From Nocardia sputorum (GTDB lineage: Bacteria > Actinomycetota > Actinomycetes > Mycobacteriales > Mycobacteriaceae), in the NCBI RefSeq assembly GCF_027924405.1, contig NZ_AP026978.1:2914001-2978000 (forward strand): a stretch of DNA of 64,000 nt, written 5' to 3'. Below the pieces are notes generated by a model. It worked only from the letters and a program-made list of their open reading frames with translations. It was not told the origin of the DNA and made no database searches. The position numbers and the translations under genes were made by a program. Each line of letters begins with the position of its first letter. Within the stretch, counting starts at the first letter, position 1. Below are positions 19,501 through 26,969 of this stretch, piece after piece.

Positions 19501-19686
19501 GTCCGCCTCGGCTTCGCCAAAGAACTAGCCGCCATCGAGGATCCGGGTGAGCGGCAGCAAGCATTCGACAATCTGGTCCAGCTCGCCTACGCCAACGGCA
19601 AGGCGCTCACCGCCGCGACCGTCCTGGAAGTCGACGACGTCATCGATCCGGCCGACACCCGCCGCTGGATTCGCACGCTGCGCTGA
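16501..19686 (+). CDS. Single-chain acyl-CoA carboxylase (BC-BCCP-CT, LCC-like)
   Basis: A 1061-residue fusion of all three carboxylase functions. The biotin carboxylase domain (about 1-445) starts LVVANRGEIAVRV and has an ATP-grasp Gly-rich loop (KAAAGGGGRGMR) and EVNPRLQVEHTVTE. A biotin carrier domain has its lysine in EAMKM at residue 511. The carboxyltransferase domain (about 565-1061) contains SYDYTVLAGTQG and the C-terminal GAQAMAAGS, WPTGEIGGMGLEGAV. Most actinobacterial acyl-CoA carboxylases split these into alpha and beta subunits. The single-chain form resembles the long-chain acyl-CoA carboxylase (LCC) of M. avium subsp. paratuberculosis. The substrate here is inferred, not shown. 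ATG 16501 starts the family N-terminus. Confidence 0.9.
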   Translation: MQLVVANRGEIAVRVVRTAREQGWRTLAMHTAEERDALHVRLADDAVALPGVGAAAYLDVSAVVAAARKAGPGALVHPGYGFLSESAEFAAACAAAELVFVGPSAEALEVFGDKTAARAAAERAGVPVLPATRRGADIAAVEALLAAHPDGVMVKAAAGGGGRGMRAVRDAARLPEAFERCRAEALAGFGDDGVYAEALVTGARHIEVQIVADGAAAAAVGDRDCSVQRRQQKLLEVAPAPELSSVSRERLHRWAVRLAESVGCRGVLTVEFLVRGEEAWFLEVNPRLQVEHTVTEAVTGIDLVAVQCDLARRATLAELALPDPGTARGYAVQARLNAETVTAGGDVLPGTGTLTRFAPPTGAGVRVDTAAYAGMRQDARFDSLLAKIVAAGPSYPAALRRCADALAETVVTGVDTNVAVLRAVLADLAQGRVVPTTWFEQNVEELVRRASDLADALPLAPVGHEVAAAEVTLAGDEEAVRSPMGGTVVALADPGTLVAAGGEVAVLEAMKMQHVVRAEQDLRVCRHVVAVGAVVDPHAPLLTFVAAEHDGAVAEHAAIDLDAVRADLAEVHARHRVGLDEARPEAVAKRHRLGRRTARENITDLVDADSFVEYGALAVAAQRLRRSQEDLIANTPADGLIAGVATIDAERFGPDRSRAVVLSYDYTVLAGTQGMRNHVKTDRMLELAREQELPVVFFTEGGGGRPGDTDYPGISGLDVTTFRAMGALAGRVPLIGIVSGRCFAGNAALLGMCDVVIATPDANIGMGGPAMIEGGGLGVYAPEDIGPVEVQRRNGVVHIVAADEAEAVATARRYLAYFQGATEDWTAPDPRLARHVVPENRLRAFDIRAAIEAVADVGSVLELRRDWAAGIVTALIRVEGRPFGLIANDCHHHGGAIDAPGADKLSMFLRLCDAHGLPIVSFCDTPGFMVGPEAEKDGTVTKFSRLFIDSAALSVPLGTVIVRKGYGLGAQAMAAGSFRAPRFVVAWPTGEIGGMGLEGAVRLGFAKELAAIEDPGERQQAFDNLVQLAYANGKALTAATVLEVDDVIDPADTRRWIRTLR

Positions 19687-19998
19687 CCCACCGGCCCACG
19701 CGCCTGGGGAGGCAACGGCCCCCGCGCTCGGAGCCGGGCCTGTGAGTCCGGTTAAGATCATGATCCGCACGCGCGCCCCATCAGGCGCCGTGCCAGGCCG
19801 GTCCGTCCTCACCACGGGACCGCGGACCGCGAGCCGGGCGACGCCCGCGACACATCCACGGCAGAGAGACCTGCCGGAACCAGCCGGTGTGTCGTTCCGG
19901 GCACGGCTTTCTCCTCGATCATCGGCGTCAGCGTGCGCGAAAACCGCTTCGTCCCAGCGGCATTCACGCGTAGCGGCGCAGTAGAACGGAGTTTTCCC
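19687..19998. other. Leader region of acetolactate synthase gene
   Basis: A 312-bp region before the ilvB-like gene. I found no branched-chain-rich leader peptide and no T-box or other riboswitch core. It contains one clear stem-loop (annotated separately) and several weaker GC-rich inverted repeats. A promoter cannot be assigned. Confidence 0.4.
19872..19903 (+). other. Stem-loop in ilvB leader
   Basis: CCGGAAC (19874-19880) pairs with GTTCCGG (19894-19900) across a 13-base loop, and TGC/GCA can extend the base with a bulged G. It lies about 95 bases before the acetolactate synthase start. It could be part of a leader structure or attenuator; there is no U-tract. Confidence 0.3.
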
Positions 19999-21861
19999 GT
20001 GAACTCATCCCTTGCGTGGCGTAGCGCGCCACGCACCCACCGTCCCGACCCCGGACCCGTGCCGAGCACGACCGAACGGATCACCGGCGCGCAGGCGGTG
20101 GTCCGCGCGCTGGAGGAACTCGGCGTCGAGGTCGTCTTCGGCATCCCGGGTGGGGCGATCCTGCCGGTCTACGACCCGCTACTGGATTCGCGGCGGATCC
20201 GGCACGTCCTGGTCCGGCACGAGCAAGGCGCTGGGCACGCGGCCACCGGCTACGCCCAGGCAACCGGCAAGGTCGGCGTGTGCCTGGCGACCTCGGGGCC
20301 GGGAGCGACCAACTTGGTCACCCCGCTCGCCGATGCCCAGGCCGATTCGGTGCCGGTGGTCGCGATCACCGGTCAGGTGGGCACACCGGTGATGGGCACC
20401 GACGCGTTCCAGGAAGCCGACATCACCGGCATCACGATGCCGATCACCAAGCACAACGTCCTCGTCATGCGCGGGGCCGACATCCCGAAGGTCTTGGCGG
20501 AGGCGTTTCACCTGGCCGCGACGGGACGGCCCGGTGCCGTGCTGGTCGACATCCCGAAGGACGTGCTCCGCGCGCAGACGATCTTCCACTGGCCGCCGCG
20601 CATCGACCTGCCCGGCTACCGCCCGGTGACGACGCCGAACCCGCGGCAGATCACCGCCGCGACGCACCTGATCGCCACGGCGCAAGCGCCGGTGCTCTAC
20701 GTCGGCGGGGGAGTGATCAAATCCGAAGCGGCCGAGGCGCTGCGGACATTCGCCGAAGTGACCGGAATACCGGTGGTGACCACGCTGATGGCGCGTGGCG
20801 CGTTTCCCGACAGCCATCCGCAGCATTTGGGCATGCCCGGCATGCACGGCACCGTGACGGCGGTGGCGGCCTTGCAGAAAGCCGACCTGCTGATCGCGCT
20901 CGGCGCACGTTTCGATGATCGCGTCACCGGCGATCCGCGGACGTTCGCACCCGGCGCCGCGGTGATCCACGCCGATATCGACCCGGCCGAGATCGGCAAG
21001 AACCGCCGGGCCGACGTGCCCATCGTCGGCGACTGCCGCGCGGTGCTCGAACAACTTCACGCGGCCATCGGCGCGTATCCGCAACCACTGCCGGACCTCG
21101 CGCCGTGGTGGGCGCGATTGAACCGCCTGCGCGCGGACTATCCGCTCGGCTACCAGTGGCCCGCCGATGGTGCGCTGGCACCGCAGTTCGTGATCACCGA
21201 ACTCGGCCGTGCGGCCGGCCCCGACGCGATCTTCTGCGCGGGCGTCGGCCAGCACCAGATGTGGGCGGCGCAGTTCATCGACCACGAGAAACCCCGCACC
21301 TGGCTGAACTCCGGCGGGCAGGGCACGATGGGATACGCCGTGCCCGCGGCCATCGGCGCGAAGCTGGGCGCTCCGGACGCGGAGGTGTGGGCGATCGATG
21401 GCGACGGTTGTTTCCAGATGACCAACCGGGAGCTGGCGACCGCCGCGGTGGAAGGCATCCCCATCAAGGTCGCGGTGATCGACAACGGCCACCTGGGGAT
21501 GATCCGGCAATGGCAGCACCTGTTCTACGACGAGCGCTACTCGCAGAGCGATCTGGCCACCCACTCCCGGCGGATCCCGGATTTCGCGGCGCTCGCCGAG
21601 GCCCTGGGCTGTGTGGGCCTGCGATGCGAGCGCAGGCAGGACGTGGCCGGGGTGATCGCGGCCGCGCGAGCGGTGCGCGACCGCCCGGTGGTCGTGGACT
21701 TCGTCGTCGGCGCAGACGCGCAGGTGTGGCCGATGATCGCGGCCGGGGCGGGCAACGACCGCATCATGGCGGCCCGGGACCTGCGCCCGTTGTTCGACGA
21801 CGCCGACGATCCGCCGCCATCGGACGTCGCCGACGCCGCCCCGGGGCAGGCCGCGCGATGA
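19999..21861 (+). CDS. Acetolactate synthase, large subunit
   Basis: A 620-residue ThDP enzyme. The N-terminal domain has [15 protein letters not shown] and the catalytic Glu in [14 protein letters not shown]. The C-terminal ThDP-binding motif is [15 protein letters not shown], followed by [14 protein letters not shown]. It condenses two pyruvates, or pyruvate and 2-oxobutyrate, in the first common step of branched-chain amino acid synthesis. GTG 19999 is used because CGGAG lies eight bases upstream. An ACT-domain gene overlaps its stop codon. No ilvC or leu genes follow, so this is probably a second, paralogous synthase rather than the housekeeping IlvB; that is inference. Confidence 0.9.
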   Translation: MNSSLAWRSAPRTHRPDPGPVPSTTERITGAQAVVRALEELGVEVVFGIPGGAILPVYDPLLDSRRIRHVLVRHEQGAGHAATGYAQATGKVGVCLATSGPGATNLVTPLADAQADSVPVVAITGQVGTPVMGTDAFQEADITGITMPITKHNVLVMRGADIPKVLAEAFHLAATGRPGAVLVDIPKDVLRAQTIFHWPPRIDLPGYRPVTTPNPRQITAATHLIATAQAPVLYVGGGVIKSEAAEALRTFAEVTGIPVVTTLMARGAFPDSHPQHLGMPGMHGTVTAVAALQKADLLIALGARFDDRVTGDPRTFAPGAAVIHADIDPAEIGKNRRADVPIVGDCRAVLEQLHAAIGAYPQPLPDLAPWWARLNRLRADYPLGYQWPADGALAPQFVITELGRAAGPDAIFCAGVGQHQMWAAQFIDHEKPRTWLNSGGQGTMGYAVPAAIGAKLGAPDAEVWAIDGDGCFQMTNRELATAAVEGIPIKVAVIDNGHLGMIRQWQHLFYDERYSQSDLATHSRRIPDFAALAEALGCVGLRCERRQDVAGVIAAARAVRDRPVVVDFVVGADAQVWPMIAAGAGNDRIMAARDLRPLFDDADDPPPSDVADAAPGQAAR

Positions 21862-22088
21862 GCACGCGCGTTCTCGAGCTGCGCGTAGCGGACGCGTCCG
21901 GCACCTTGGTGCGGCTGGCGCTGGTGGCACGCCGTTTCGGCGGCAGCATCCGGGAGCTGACCGTCACCGCCGATCCGGCGACCGGCACGGCGCGGATGCG
22001 GATCGCGCTCGGCGGCGACGCCGCGACGACCGCGCGGATCGCCGACCGTCTCGCCGCATTCGCCGACGTGCACGCTGTCGTGCGCTGA
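21858..22088 (+). CDS. Miniature acetolactate synthase regulatory subunit (ACT)
   Basis: A 76-residue ORF whose ATG overlaps the TGA of the large-subunit gene (ATGA), indicating translational coupling. The sequence [33 protein letters not shown] has the beta-alpha-beta layout of an ACT domain, followed by [20 protein letters not shown] and a final strand ADVHAVVR. Usual actinobacterial IlvN is about 165-170 residues. This is a single ACT domain without the C-terminal half, closer in size to enterobacterial IlvM. It probably activates, or confers amino acid sensing on, the adjacent synthase. Confidence 0.78.
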   Translation: MSTRVLELRVADASGTLVRLALVARRFGGSIRELTVTADPATGTARMRIALGGDAATTARIADRLAAFADVHAVVR

Positions 22089-22451
22089 ACCGGACGATGT
22101 GTGTCCGGGGACAACCGGTCGGTGGTTCCGCCATGGCTGGTCGATATCGGCATTGCGCCCGGACGCGAAGTCTCTTACGGCACGCCGGCGATGCGGGCAT
22201 CCGCGAACCCGCCTGCGTCTCCGACCGACAGGCCGGGTCGGCGAGCCCGCGCAATGCGCCGTCCGGTGGTGCACACCTGGCGCACCCCCGGCTCCGTGCG
22301 TGCCGCCTGCCCGGATCGGCCGCCGATTCCCCGGCGTGGCGCGGCGATCCGGCGCCGGGCGAGGGCACGACCGAGCCGCTTTCGCCTGGCTCGCGGACTG
22401 ATTCGGGCCCGATCGGCCGCTCGCATCGGCGTGCCGAATTCCTCTCGCCTG
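22089..22451. other. Non-coding stretch between ilv pair and epoxide hydrolase
   Basis: A 363-bp convergent region. Apart from the hairpin at its left end I see only spurious open frames on both strands, with basic low-complexity translations and no convincing ribosome-binding sites. Confidence 0.4.
22090..22108 (+). terminator. Hairpin after the ilv-like pair
   Basis: CCGGAC and GTCCGG form a 6-bp stem with a 7-base loop, starting two bases after the ACT gene's stop codon. No U-tract follows, as is common in GC-rich actinobacteria. Confidence 0.4.
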
Positions 22452-23690
22452 TCAACGACGACCCCGGAAGGTGCGGCGTAGGTCGTCGGTCCATTGGCCG
22501 GGGATCTCCCACGGGATGAAGTGCCCGCCATGGTCGTGGACGGTGAGGTTGACATGGTTGTACCACTGGGCGCGGTCACCGGTGCGGAAGTGTTCGACGC
22601 GTTGGGCGGTGCTGATGCCGGGCGGGTTCTCGTAACCGACGAAGGTGATGCCGGTGGGGGCCTGCACCACCGGCAGACGGTCGTGCGAAGGCGTCCAGGG
22701 GTAGCGATTGTGGTTGGCATAGAGGCGGATCGAGGTGCCGATGGTGTTGGTGGCCCAGTAGATCGTGGCGTGCGTGAGGAGATCGTCTTTGCTGAACACG
22801 GTTTCGATGTCGCCGCCGTTGTCGCTCCATTTGATCCACCGTTCCAGGATCCATGCCAGCATGCCCGCCGGTGAATCGGACAGGGCGTGGGCGAGGGTGC
22901 TCGGGGCGAGCAGGTGTGCGGCCAGATGGACGGCGAAACGCTTGTCCAACTCCACGATCCGGGCGCGCACCTGGGTGGGCAGGCCGTCGGGAATCGGCAT
23001 GCCGCCGCTGAAGTCCCAGGCGCGATCGCCGTTGAAGAAGTCGAGTTTCAGTCCGGATCCGATGTGGATGGCATACAACTCGTCGGCGTACTTGTGGCCG
23101 AGCTGCGCGGTGACCAGCGCTCCCACGTCGCAACCGGCGGCGCCGTACTTCTCGTAGCCCAGCACATCGGTCATGAGCGTGTGCCAGAGGTCGGCGACCT
23201 TCCAGAAGTTCAGATCGGGGCGGTTCAGTGGGCTGGAGAACCCGAAGCCGGGAAACGAGGGCACGATCACGTCGAACGCCTCGGCCGGATCACCGCCGTG
23301 TGCCCCTGGATCCGCCAGCAGGTCGGCGACCTTGGACCAGTGCCAGAATGTCCAGGGCCAGCCATGTGTCAGTATCAGCGGCGTCGGATCCGGCCCGACG
23401 CCGGGCCTACGCATGAAATGCACTGGAACGCCGTCGATTTCGATCTTGTAATGCTGGTAGGTGTTGATCTCGGCTTCGGCTGCGCGCCAGTCGTATCCAC
23501 CGCGCCAGTAGTCGACGAGCTCCTGGAGATAGCCGCGAGGCACGCCGTAATACCAGTCCTCATTGCCGACATCGTCGGGCAGGCGGGTCAGATCCAGGCG
23601 CTGCCGCAGGTCGGTGAGCACACTGTCGGGGACGTGAATCCTCGTCGGCGTCAAAGGGAAGGGTCGCGCCTCACCGGTTCCGTCGCTCAT
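22452..23690 (-). CDS. Epoxide hydrolase, juvenile-hormone/EHN type
   Basis: A 412-residue alpha/beta hydrolase. The N-terminal EHN domain (about 1-115) contains LTRLPDDVGNEDWYYGVP and YDWRAAEAEINTYQHYKIEIDG. The core has the oxyanion segment HGWPWTFWHW, the nucleophile Asp in AAGCDVGALV, and the catalytic His in VHDHGGHFIPWE. This layout adds water to epoxides through a covalent ester. Bacterial members act on varied xenobiotic or lipid epoxides; the substrate is unknown. It is divergent from a MarR-family gene that probably controls it. Confidence 0.9.
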   Translation of the reverse strand: MSDGTGEARPFPLTPTRIHVPDSVLTDLRQRLDLTRLPDDVGNEDWYYGVPRGYLQELVDYWRGGYDWRAAEAEINTYQHYKIEIDGVPVHFMRRPGVGPDPTPLILTHGWPWTFWHWSKVADLLADPGAHGGDPAEAFDVIVPSFPGFGFSSPLNRPDLNFWKVADLWHTLMTDVLGYEKYGAAGCDVGALVTAQLGHKYADELYAIHIGSGLKLDFFNGDRAWDFSGGMPIPDGLPTQVRARIVELDKRFAVHLAAHLLAPSTLAHALSDSPAGMLAWILERWIKWSDNGGDIETVFSKDDLLTHATIYWATNTIGTSIRLYANHNRYPWTPSHDRLPVVQAPTGITFVGYENPPGISTAQRVEHFRTGDRAQWYNHVNLTVHDHGGHFIPWEIPGQWTDDLRRTFRGRR

Positions 23691-23716
23691 CGGGCCTCCT
23701 GTGCCGTCCGGGCTCC

Positions 23717-23755
23717 ACTTTACATAAGCATGTTATTTAAGCAACTTTTATAAGT
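23717..23755. promoter_or_regulatory. AT-rich MarR-type boxes
   Basis: Two related AT-rich boxes, ACTTTACATAAG (23717-23728) and the palindrome-like ACTTTTATAAGT (23744-23755), lie between the divergent epoxide hydrolase and marR starts. They stand out sharply from the GC-rich surroundings. The spacing of 27 bp between box starts suits two dimers of the adjacent MarR protein. Confidence 0.55.
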
Positions 23756-23774
23756 GCCGGATATAGTTGGGCGT

Positions 23775-24212
23775 GTGGACGACATCGACGATTTCGACGT
23801 GGACGCCTTCGCCGCGGCGATCGAGGACTTCAACCGGGTCTACATCCGCATCCCGGTGCGGGAGAAGCTCCCGTTCACCACGCTGTCGGTGCTCGACACC
23901 CTGGCTCAGCGGGGCCCGGCGCGGCTGACGGATCTCACCGAGACCGAGCAGCTGACCCAGCCGGGCATCACGCAACTCATCGCGCGCTTGGAGCGCGACG
24001 GGCTGGTGCAGCGCCACCGTGACCCCGACGATGGACGGGCCGTCATCGTGCATCTCACCGAGTCGGGCCGACAGGTGCGGCAAACCCGCCACGACGACCG
24101 GGTCCGGCACCTGGCTCCGATGGTTCGTGAGCTCAGCCCCGCACACCGGCAGGCTCTCAGCGCCGCGCTACCCGCCCTTGCCCGGCTCGCCCAGTTGCAG
24201 CGAGAGCGCTGA
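23775..24212 (+). CDS. MarR-family regulator
   Basis: A winged-helix MarR regulator of 145 residues from GTG 23775; an alternative GTG at 23754 would add seven. The DNA-binding region is ARLTDLTETEQLTQPGITQLIARLERDGLVQRHRDPDDGRAV, in pieces typical of MarR, with the wing ending in LTESGRQV. It is divergent from the epoxide hydrolase across about 85 bp that hold two AT-rich boxes. Autorepression and control of the hydrolase are the likely roles, with release by a small hydrophobic ligand. Confidence 0.85.
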   Translation: MDDIDDFDVDAFAAAIEDFNRVYIRIPVREKLPFTTLSVLDTLAQRGPARLTDLTETEQLTQPGITQLIARLERDGLVQRHRDPDDGRAVIVHLTESGRQVRQTRHDDRVRHLAPMVRELSPAHRQALSAALPALARLAQLQRER

Positions 24213-24276
24213 CGCGCACGGCATGCGCCACCGGGTACAGGTGTGAGGCAAGCGCTGGATCCGTACCCTGCTCGGA

Positions 24277-24681
24277 GTGACTCGAGACCAGACCACATCG
24301 CCGAGAGTCGTAGCGACAGATTCCTACCGAACGATCGAGAATCCTTCCGAGACGCAGCTGCACGACATCCTCGCGGACATGAACCTGAGTGTGCCGTTCG
24401 TCATCGTCGACCGGCTCGGCGGCCCCGAATCCGGCGACTATTACATCCAGGTCCACCTCGATGAACAAGTGGATCCACAACAGGGGCACGGCTATATCGT
24501 CGAATTTCGCGACGGAGGACCGGATGCGCATTTCCGTGCCACCGTACGCGACGACGTTCCGTGGAACAGCGTTCACTCTCCCGCGTTCGAGACCGTGGTG
24601 AGCGCTGTCCAGGACTGGGCATTCCAGCGCGGAGGCTGGCGAACGGCACTGGGCTGGGAACGGCTCGAGTTCGACCACTGA
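24277..24681 (+). CDS. Hypothetical 134-residue protein
   Basis: An acidic protein with no signal peptide or membrane segment. It alternates short strands and loops (VPFVIVDRLGG, GDYYIQVHLDEQ, GYIVEFRDG, FRATVRDD) and ends with a Trp-rich helix segment (VQDWAFQRGGWRTALGWERLEF). The layout recalls small actinobacterial immunity-like Imm1 proteins, but I cannot confirm this and no toxin gene adjoins it. The start is GTG 24277. It stands alone, 147 bp before the pentapeptide-repeat gene on the same strand. Confidence 0.6.
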   Translation: MTRDQTTSPRVVATDSYRTIENPSETQLHDILADMNLSVPFVIVDRLGGPESGDYYIQVHLDEQVDPQQGHGYIVEFRDGGPDAHFRATVRDDVPWNSVHSPAFETVVSAVQDWAFQRGGWRTALGWERLEFDH

Positions 24682-24828
24682 CCAGCCGAGGCAAGAGGCG
24701 CTATCTGCTCTCCCACGCCGCCCGCCTGGACGTCGGCGGCGGGTGGTCACATGATCGGCGGCCGAACTTGTCGTGGCGCACCGGGATACTCGGCACCGGC
24801 CCATCTTCGTGACGAACTGGAGGAGTGC

Positions 24829-25473
24829 ATGGCGCGCGATCTCGACGACCTGCCGTACGCGCGATACCTCACCGCGCCGGACGGCGACCTCGAGGCGGAA
24901 GGCGACTACGACTGCGTCCGGGTGGACGGCGGTGTGCTGGACGACCTCGATGTGCGGCACGCGCGGTTCAGCGAGTCCGTGTTCACCTCGACCACCTTCA
25001 CCCGGGGGAGTCTGCGCTACAGCCGGTTCGCCGATGTGTGGCTGCGTCATGTCCGCTGGATCGGCACCGAGTTGGCCGACACGGCATGGATCGACGGCGA
25101 GGTGGTCTCCGGGGCGATGTCGGGCGTCGACTTCGCGGGCGCCAATCTGCGGCGGGTGCGGTTCGAAGGCTGCAAGTTCGACGCGGTGAACTTCCGCGGC
25201 GCCCACTTGCGCGAGGTGTCCTTCACCGATTGTGTGCTGCGCGATTGCGATTTCGCCGAAGCGGCCCTGACCGACATCGCGGTGCCCGGCTCGGAACTCG
25301 TCCGCCTCTCGCTGCGCAACGTTCGCTCGGCGAAGGTGGACCTGCGCGGCGCGACGGCGCTGGACATCACCGACGGGCTCGACAGCCTGCGCGGCGCGAC
25401 GATCACCAGCCCGCAACTGATGGATCTCGCGCCCGCCTTCGCGCGTTCCATCGGTCTCACCGTGTCGGATTGA
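24829..25473 (+). CDS. Pentapeptide-repeat protein
   Basis: A 214-residue protein. Five-residue repeats of the A(D/N)LXX type run through most of the chain: DVRHARFSES, LRYSRFADV, VDFAGANLRRVRFEG, VNFRGAHLREVSF, CDFAEAALTDI. These predict a right-handed quadrilateral beta-helix. Family members include fluoroquinolone-protection proteins that mimic DNA on gyrase (MfpA, Qnr), but most have no known function and this one is not clearly MfpA. AGGAG lies directly upstream of ATG 24829. It is cytoplasmic by sequence. Confidence 0.88.
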   Translation: MARDLDDLPYARYLTAPDGDLEAEGDYDCVRVDGGVLDDLDVRHARFSESVFTSTTFTRGSLRYSRFADVWLRHVRWIGTELADTAWIDGEVVSGAMSGVDFAGANLRRVRFEGCKFDAVNFRGAHLREVSFTDCVLRDCDFAEAALTDIAVPGSELVRLSLRNVRSAKVDLRGATALDITDGLDSLRGATITSPQLMDLAPAFARSIGLTVSD

Positions 25474-25628
25474 CCGCGCGCGGTTCGCCGAGATGCCGCT
25501 GCGGGGTGAACACATCCGTCTGCCCGCGCCTGCCGCACCGGCATTTCGGCGAACCGCTGATGAGCCCGACACCCGATTGATACATTGCGCCGATACCGCG
25601 CAGTACCGCTTCATCGAGGACACGAGCC

Positions 25629-26669
25629 ATGGTCGATCCGGATTCCCTCCGCAGTACCGAGGGCGTGCGCGCTCTGGTACGTATCGCCGGAGAGCGTGGC
25701 ATGGCGCCCGCGGAGTGCCTGGCCGGAACGGCGCTCGCGCCGGCCGAACTGGACGATCCGTGCGCCGAGATCACCGCCCACGACGAGCTGCGGATAGTGC
25801 ACACGGTCCTCGGCCGCTTCGGCGACGAGCCCGGACTCCATCTCGCGGCGGCGGTCCGTCATCACCTGCGGTCACGCGGGCCGTGGGGGCTCGCGCTGCT
25901 GGGCAGCCGGACGCCACGGGAGCTGATCGAGGTGGGGCTGCGCTGCGTCGGCCGCACGGTGCCGTTCGGGCGGGTGACTGTCGAGGAAGCCGACGGTGAA
26001 GCCCGGCTGGTGTTCGAGGACGCGAATCTTCCGCCGGGCATGCGGGCGTTCTTCGCCGAGGCGACGCTGGCCGGGTTGCCCGCCTTCGATCGTGAACTGT
26101 TCTCCGTCGGGGTCCCGGTGCGGCGGGTCAGTTTCCGGCACGCCTGCCCCCGCGACACCAAGCGCTATCGCGACATCTTCGGCGTGGTGCCGATCTTCGG
26201 TGCACCGCTGAGCGCGGTGGTCTTCGATCGGGGCGTGCTGGACCGGCCCCTGCCGCCGGCGAACGCCGCCGCCAGGGACAGCTGCGGGCTACTGTGCCGC
26301 GACCTGCTCGACCGGCGCCGGACGCGCACCGGTGTCGCCGCGTCGGTGCGCGATCGCCTGGTCCGCACTCCTGGTGAGATCCCCGATCAGGCGACGGTCG
26401 CGCTCGGGCTGTACATGAGTTCGCGCACCTTGTCGCGGCGGCTGCACGAGGAGGGGACCTCGTTTCGCGCCTTGCTGGACGAAGTGCGTCAGACGATGTC
26501 CGAGGTGTTGCTCGCGCACACCGATATGACGACGGAACAGGTCGCGGCGCGGCTCGGCTATGCGGAGGCGGCCTCCTTCATCCGAGCCTTCCGCCGCTGG
26601 CAGGGCTGCCCGCCGCAGACGTTCCGCTCGCGGGGACGGCGCTCGCATCGCGCCCCCGAACTGGTCTGA
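25629..26669 (+). CDS. AraC-family regulator with Arabinose_bd-type domain
   Basis: A 346-residue regulator. Residues about 15-205 form the OruR/ArgR-like N-terminal domain (GERGMAPAECLAGTALAP, later FRHACPRDTKRYRDIFG). The C-terminal AraC HTH pair is VALGLYMSSRTLSRRLHEEGTSFRALLDEVR and TTEQVAARLGYAEAASFIRAFRRWQGCPP, in typical pieces. Members of this group often control lipid or aromatic catabolism genes and self-associate. No obvious adjacent target: the upstream neighbour is the pentapeptide gene on the same strand. Confidence 0.9.
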   Translation: MVDPDSLRSTEGVRALVRIAGERGMAPAECLAGTALAPAELDDPCAEITAHDELRIVHTVLGRFGDEPGLHLAAAVRHHLRSRGPWGLALLGSRTPRELIEVGLRCVGRTVPFGRVTVEEADGEARLVFEDANLPPGMRAFFAEATLAGLPAFDRELFSVGVPVRRVSFRHACPRDTKRYRDIFGVVPIFGAPLSAVVFDRGVLDRPLPPANAAARDSCGLLCRDLLDRRRTRTGVAASVRDRLVRTPGEIPDQATVALGLYMSSRTLSRRLHEEGTSFRALLDEVRQTMSEVLLAHTDMTTEQVAARLGYAEAASFIRAFRRWQGCPPQTFRSRGRRSHRAPELV

Positions 26670-26855
26670 GCGCCCCGGCTCCGGCCGGCCGCGTCCGCGC
26701 CGACGGAGGATCGCACGTCATGCGGAAGCGGGCAGACGGTCGGCTATCGTGCTGCGGGCAGCGGACGGGTCGATCCAGCGCTGGGATCGTCCGCCGGAAC
26801 GCTCCCGTACTATCGCGATCGGAGTCGGCCTGCCGGGGAGATGAAGGAGGAGGGT

Positions 26856-26969
26856 GTGGAAGTTCGCACCAGCAACGAGCCACTGTGGTTACGGTTGGGC
26901 CAACGACTTCCGGAGCATTCCGCGCCGGCGGGCGCCGCGGCGCCGTCGGCCGTGGGAGCCGTTCGATGA
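26856..26969 (+). CDS. Micro-ORF (37 aa) overlapping the PP2C start
   Basis: AAGGAGGAGGG at 26844-26854 is the strongest ribosome-binding site in the region. It precedes GTG 26856, which opens a 37-codon frame (start MEVRTSNEPLWLRLGQRLPE) whose TGA overlaps the ATG of the phosphatase gene (ATGA at 26966-26969). An in-frame ATG at 26841 would give 42 residues. It may be a real small protein or a coupling leader for the phosphatase. I recognise no family. Confidence 0.45.
   Translation: MEVRTSNEPLWLRLGQRLPEHSAPAGAAAPSAVGAVR

Noticed and set aside
19687..19998. Riboswitch or branched-chain leader-peptide attenuator before the acetolactate synthase
   Set aside because: No T-box core, no run of Ile/Val/Leu codons in any short frame with a ribosome-binding site; only a modest stem-loop is visible.
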